Shown here one piece after another: positions 7,001-7,135 of a DNA stretch of 7,135 nucleotides. The notes under the pieces were generated by a model that was not told the DNA's origin, made no database searches, and saw only the letters and a list, made by a program, of their open reading frames with translations. Source of the DNA: Moorella sp. UBA4076 (GTDB lineage Bacteria; Bacillota; DSM-521; Neomoorellales; Neomoorellaceae); contig DFYS01000025.1 in assembly GCA_002383405.1 (NCBI GenBank), positions 3,964 to 11,098 of the forward strand, written 5' to 3'. Position 1 is the stretch's first letter. Each line of letters begins with the position of its first letter. The translations under genes were made by a program, and so were the position numbers.

Positions 7001-7135
7001 CTACGCTCCCCTGGTGCGCCGCGGCTCCAAACTGCGCCTGGCGCGGCCCGAGGAACGCAGCCGTAAGCGCCTGGACAACCCCCAGACCGAGTGGGATATC
7101 CTCCACGGTCTGATCCTGGCCTACCGGGAAGGCGA
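4071..7135 (+). CDS. DUF1156 domain DNA methyltransferase (COG1743-type, probably N6-adenine), 3' end cut by window
   Basis: The frame is open from ATG 4071 to the window edge (1021 codons plus 2 bases, no stop), so the C-terminus is missing. The N-terminal DUF1156 region carries LIEVGFP (about 12-18) and HVWWARRPL (42-50), the family hallmark. SAM-binding motif I is DPTAGGGSIPFEA (221-233), followed by NELNP (243-247), where E244 likely contacts the SAM ribose. The catalytic motif IV is DPPYYNN (668-674), typical of amino-methyltransferases (N6-adenine or N4-cytosine), followed by QYAELSDYFYVW as in COG1743 proteins. MFTHKT (752-757) and the following EAW match the conserved strand after motif IV. 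Two CxxC pairs, C334/C337 and C401/C404, form a zinc ribbon in the roughly 430-residue insertion between motifs I and IV, a likely place for target recognition (inference). All core motifs are intact, so it is probably active. It likely methylates host DNA to protect it from a linked restriction activity. Codons 84-323 lie in unusually AT-rich DNA. It could belong to a DUF499/DUF1156 island or a type 3 BREX-like locus. Confidence 0.93.
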   Translation, partial: MADDTHKTDLRLIEVGFPCHQVGAETQRERDTGQAPPTHRLHVWWARRPLTPSRAAILASLLPAGTDPDWFLRQLGIEKVVALVNGEPWILEDKLAEFIERDGQGRERIKVDSLVIRALRREQLLREDYRHLFKKIVAENPTLAEHPVIQKWRDFTKPLPEPLPDAGQVLFIEHKAADPVWFKELMEITSNMGIRVPNLYGYSRSYIRQPEWQFKDITVLDPTAGGGSIPFEALRLGCRVIANELNPIAAVILYTTLNYPARYGLKLVRDIKNWGKQLLASLEKEIDSIFPRTFPLPPDEKRALAAHLRNCSDFIPDYDREDTTSYLYVRQVTCPHCGSEVPLLNTCWLAKEGDKWGVRIIPDGRPQGGKVQFATYRIQGNRGPNGEDPNFATVSNGVGLCIHCRQAIPAEEIKDQARGESPHGRWQDRLYVVVAVRYQPKLDQNGRPRRYQSGARAGEIMTEKVRFFRPPNDCDVAALAAAEQRLQERWPAWEQQGLIPTESIPRGNDMRPVIYGMNRWCDLFTPRQLLGHLTLVAELYRLKDEILQELGAERGRAVITYLQFMIDKGLDYNSKQTRWEYTRGIVKGTFGRHDFSLKWTFGEMVFTGPHSGAAWALAQVIDAYEGIAELVAPIHQQLAGSPPPVTISCGTAARLAIPDRSVDLICMDPPYYNNVQYAELSDYFYVWQRRTLQDLYPEIFRRRLTNKSDEAVANPARDGSAAGAAREYERLMGEIFAEGRRVLKDEGLMTIMFTHKTQEAWEALTRSLIENGWIITSSLPVESEAAESIHQKNNAAAASSIFLTCRKRTRREASPAIWSGFGGTGVADRIRVAVREGLEEFAALHLNPVDEMVAGYGRALRVLSEHWPVLDGDEPVSPIRAMNEASAVVARYQIARLTGGRLQVDDLNPEAAMALILYGIFGLAELAYDEALNLSRSLNISMEARAGGYTINGSMIGINDASRGRQSRHSNAEDTGYYAPLVRRGSKLRLARPEERSRKRLDNPQTEWDILHGLILAYREG
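4321..5040. other. Low-GC block inside the methylase gene
   Basis: By hand count this 720-bp stretch has 327 G+C (about 45%), with single 60-bp lines as low as 37-38%. Other lines of the operon reach about 70% (for example 43/60 at 841-900 and 42/60 at 6181-6240), and GC returns to about 58% at 5041-5100. The block encodes residues about 84-323: everything between the DUF1156 signature and the zinc ribbon, including SAM motif I. Codon choice changes with it (more AAA, TTA, ATA and GAT). The reading frame and conserved motifs are unbroken. Replacement by recombination with a lower-GC homologue would explain it. Incomplete amelioration of a gene acquired as a whole is the alternative. Confidence 0.6.

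Noticed and set aside
1..7135. CRISPR arrays, tRNA/rRNA genes, insertion sequences, attachment sites
   Set aside because: No spaced repeat array, cloverleaf, transposase or terminal repeat pair was seen by eye; the window is almost fully occupied by three genes.

Overview
The window holds the first three genes of what reads as one plus-strand defence-type operon. The DNA is GC-rich (about 60-70% in most coding lines I counted). It has strong GGGAGG/AAGGTGAGG-type Shine-Dalgarno sites and a TTG start, with heavy use of GCC, CTG and CCG/CGG codons. This fits a GC-rich, possibly thermophilic Firmicute of the Moorella/Desulfotomaculum kind. That placement is an inference from composition and style only; nothing in the window fixes the taxon.

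Layout. Positions 1-199 are non-coding or leader sequence. They contain a 7-bp inverted repeat around a smaller hairpin (23-63), a possible 19-codon leader ORF (122-181), a perfect 12-bp tandem duplication (155-178), and a strong ribosome binding site (186-191). Positions 200-3424 encode a 1074-residue DUF499-type P-loop ATPase. Positions 3440-4051 encode a 203-residue basic protein of uncertain function. Positions 4071-7135 encode a DUF1156-type N6-adenine (or N4-cytosine) DNA methyltransferase with a zinc ribbon. This gene runs off the right edge, with 1021 codons seen and no stop. The gaps between genes are 15 and 19 bp, each with its own ribosome binding site, and no terminator is visible between them. 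Nothing convincing is encoded on the minus strand.

How the genes may work together. DUF499 ATPases and DUF1156 methylases co-occur in defence islands, usually with a helicase and small accessory proteins, and both resemble components of BREX-like systems (BrxC-type ATPase, COG1743-type methylase). The likely reading is a methylation-based anti-phage system. The methylase would mark host DNA, and the ATPase, possibly with the small basic protein, would act on unmarked DNA together with a helicase or nuclease outside the window. No nuclease, helicase or PglZ-like gene lies inside the window, so the full type of the system cannot be decided here.

The least expected features are a low-GC block of about 700 bp inside the methylase gene, a repeated LVTPxxAxxRGW motif in the ATPase, the poorly characterised middle gene, and the tandem repeat just before the operon.
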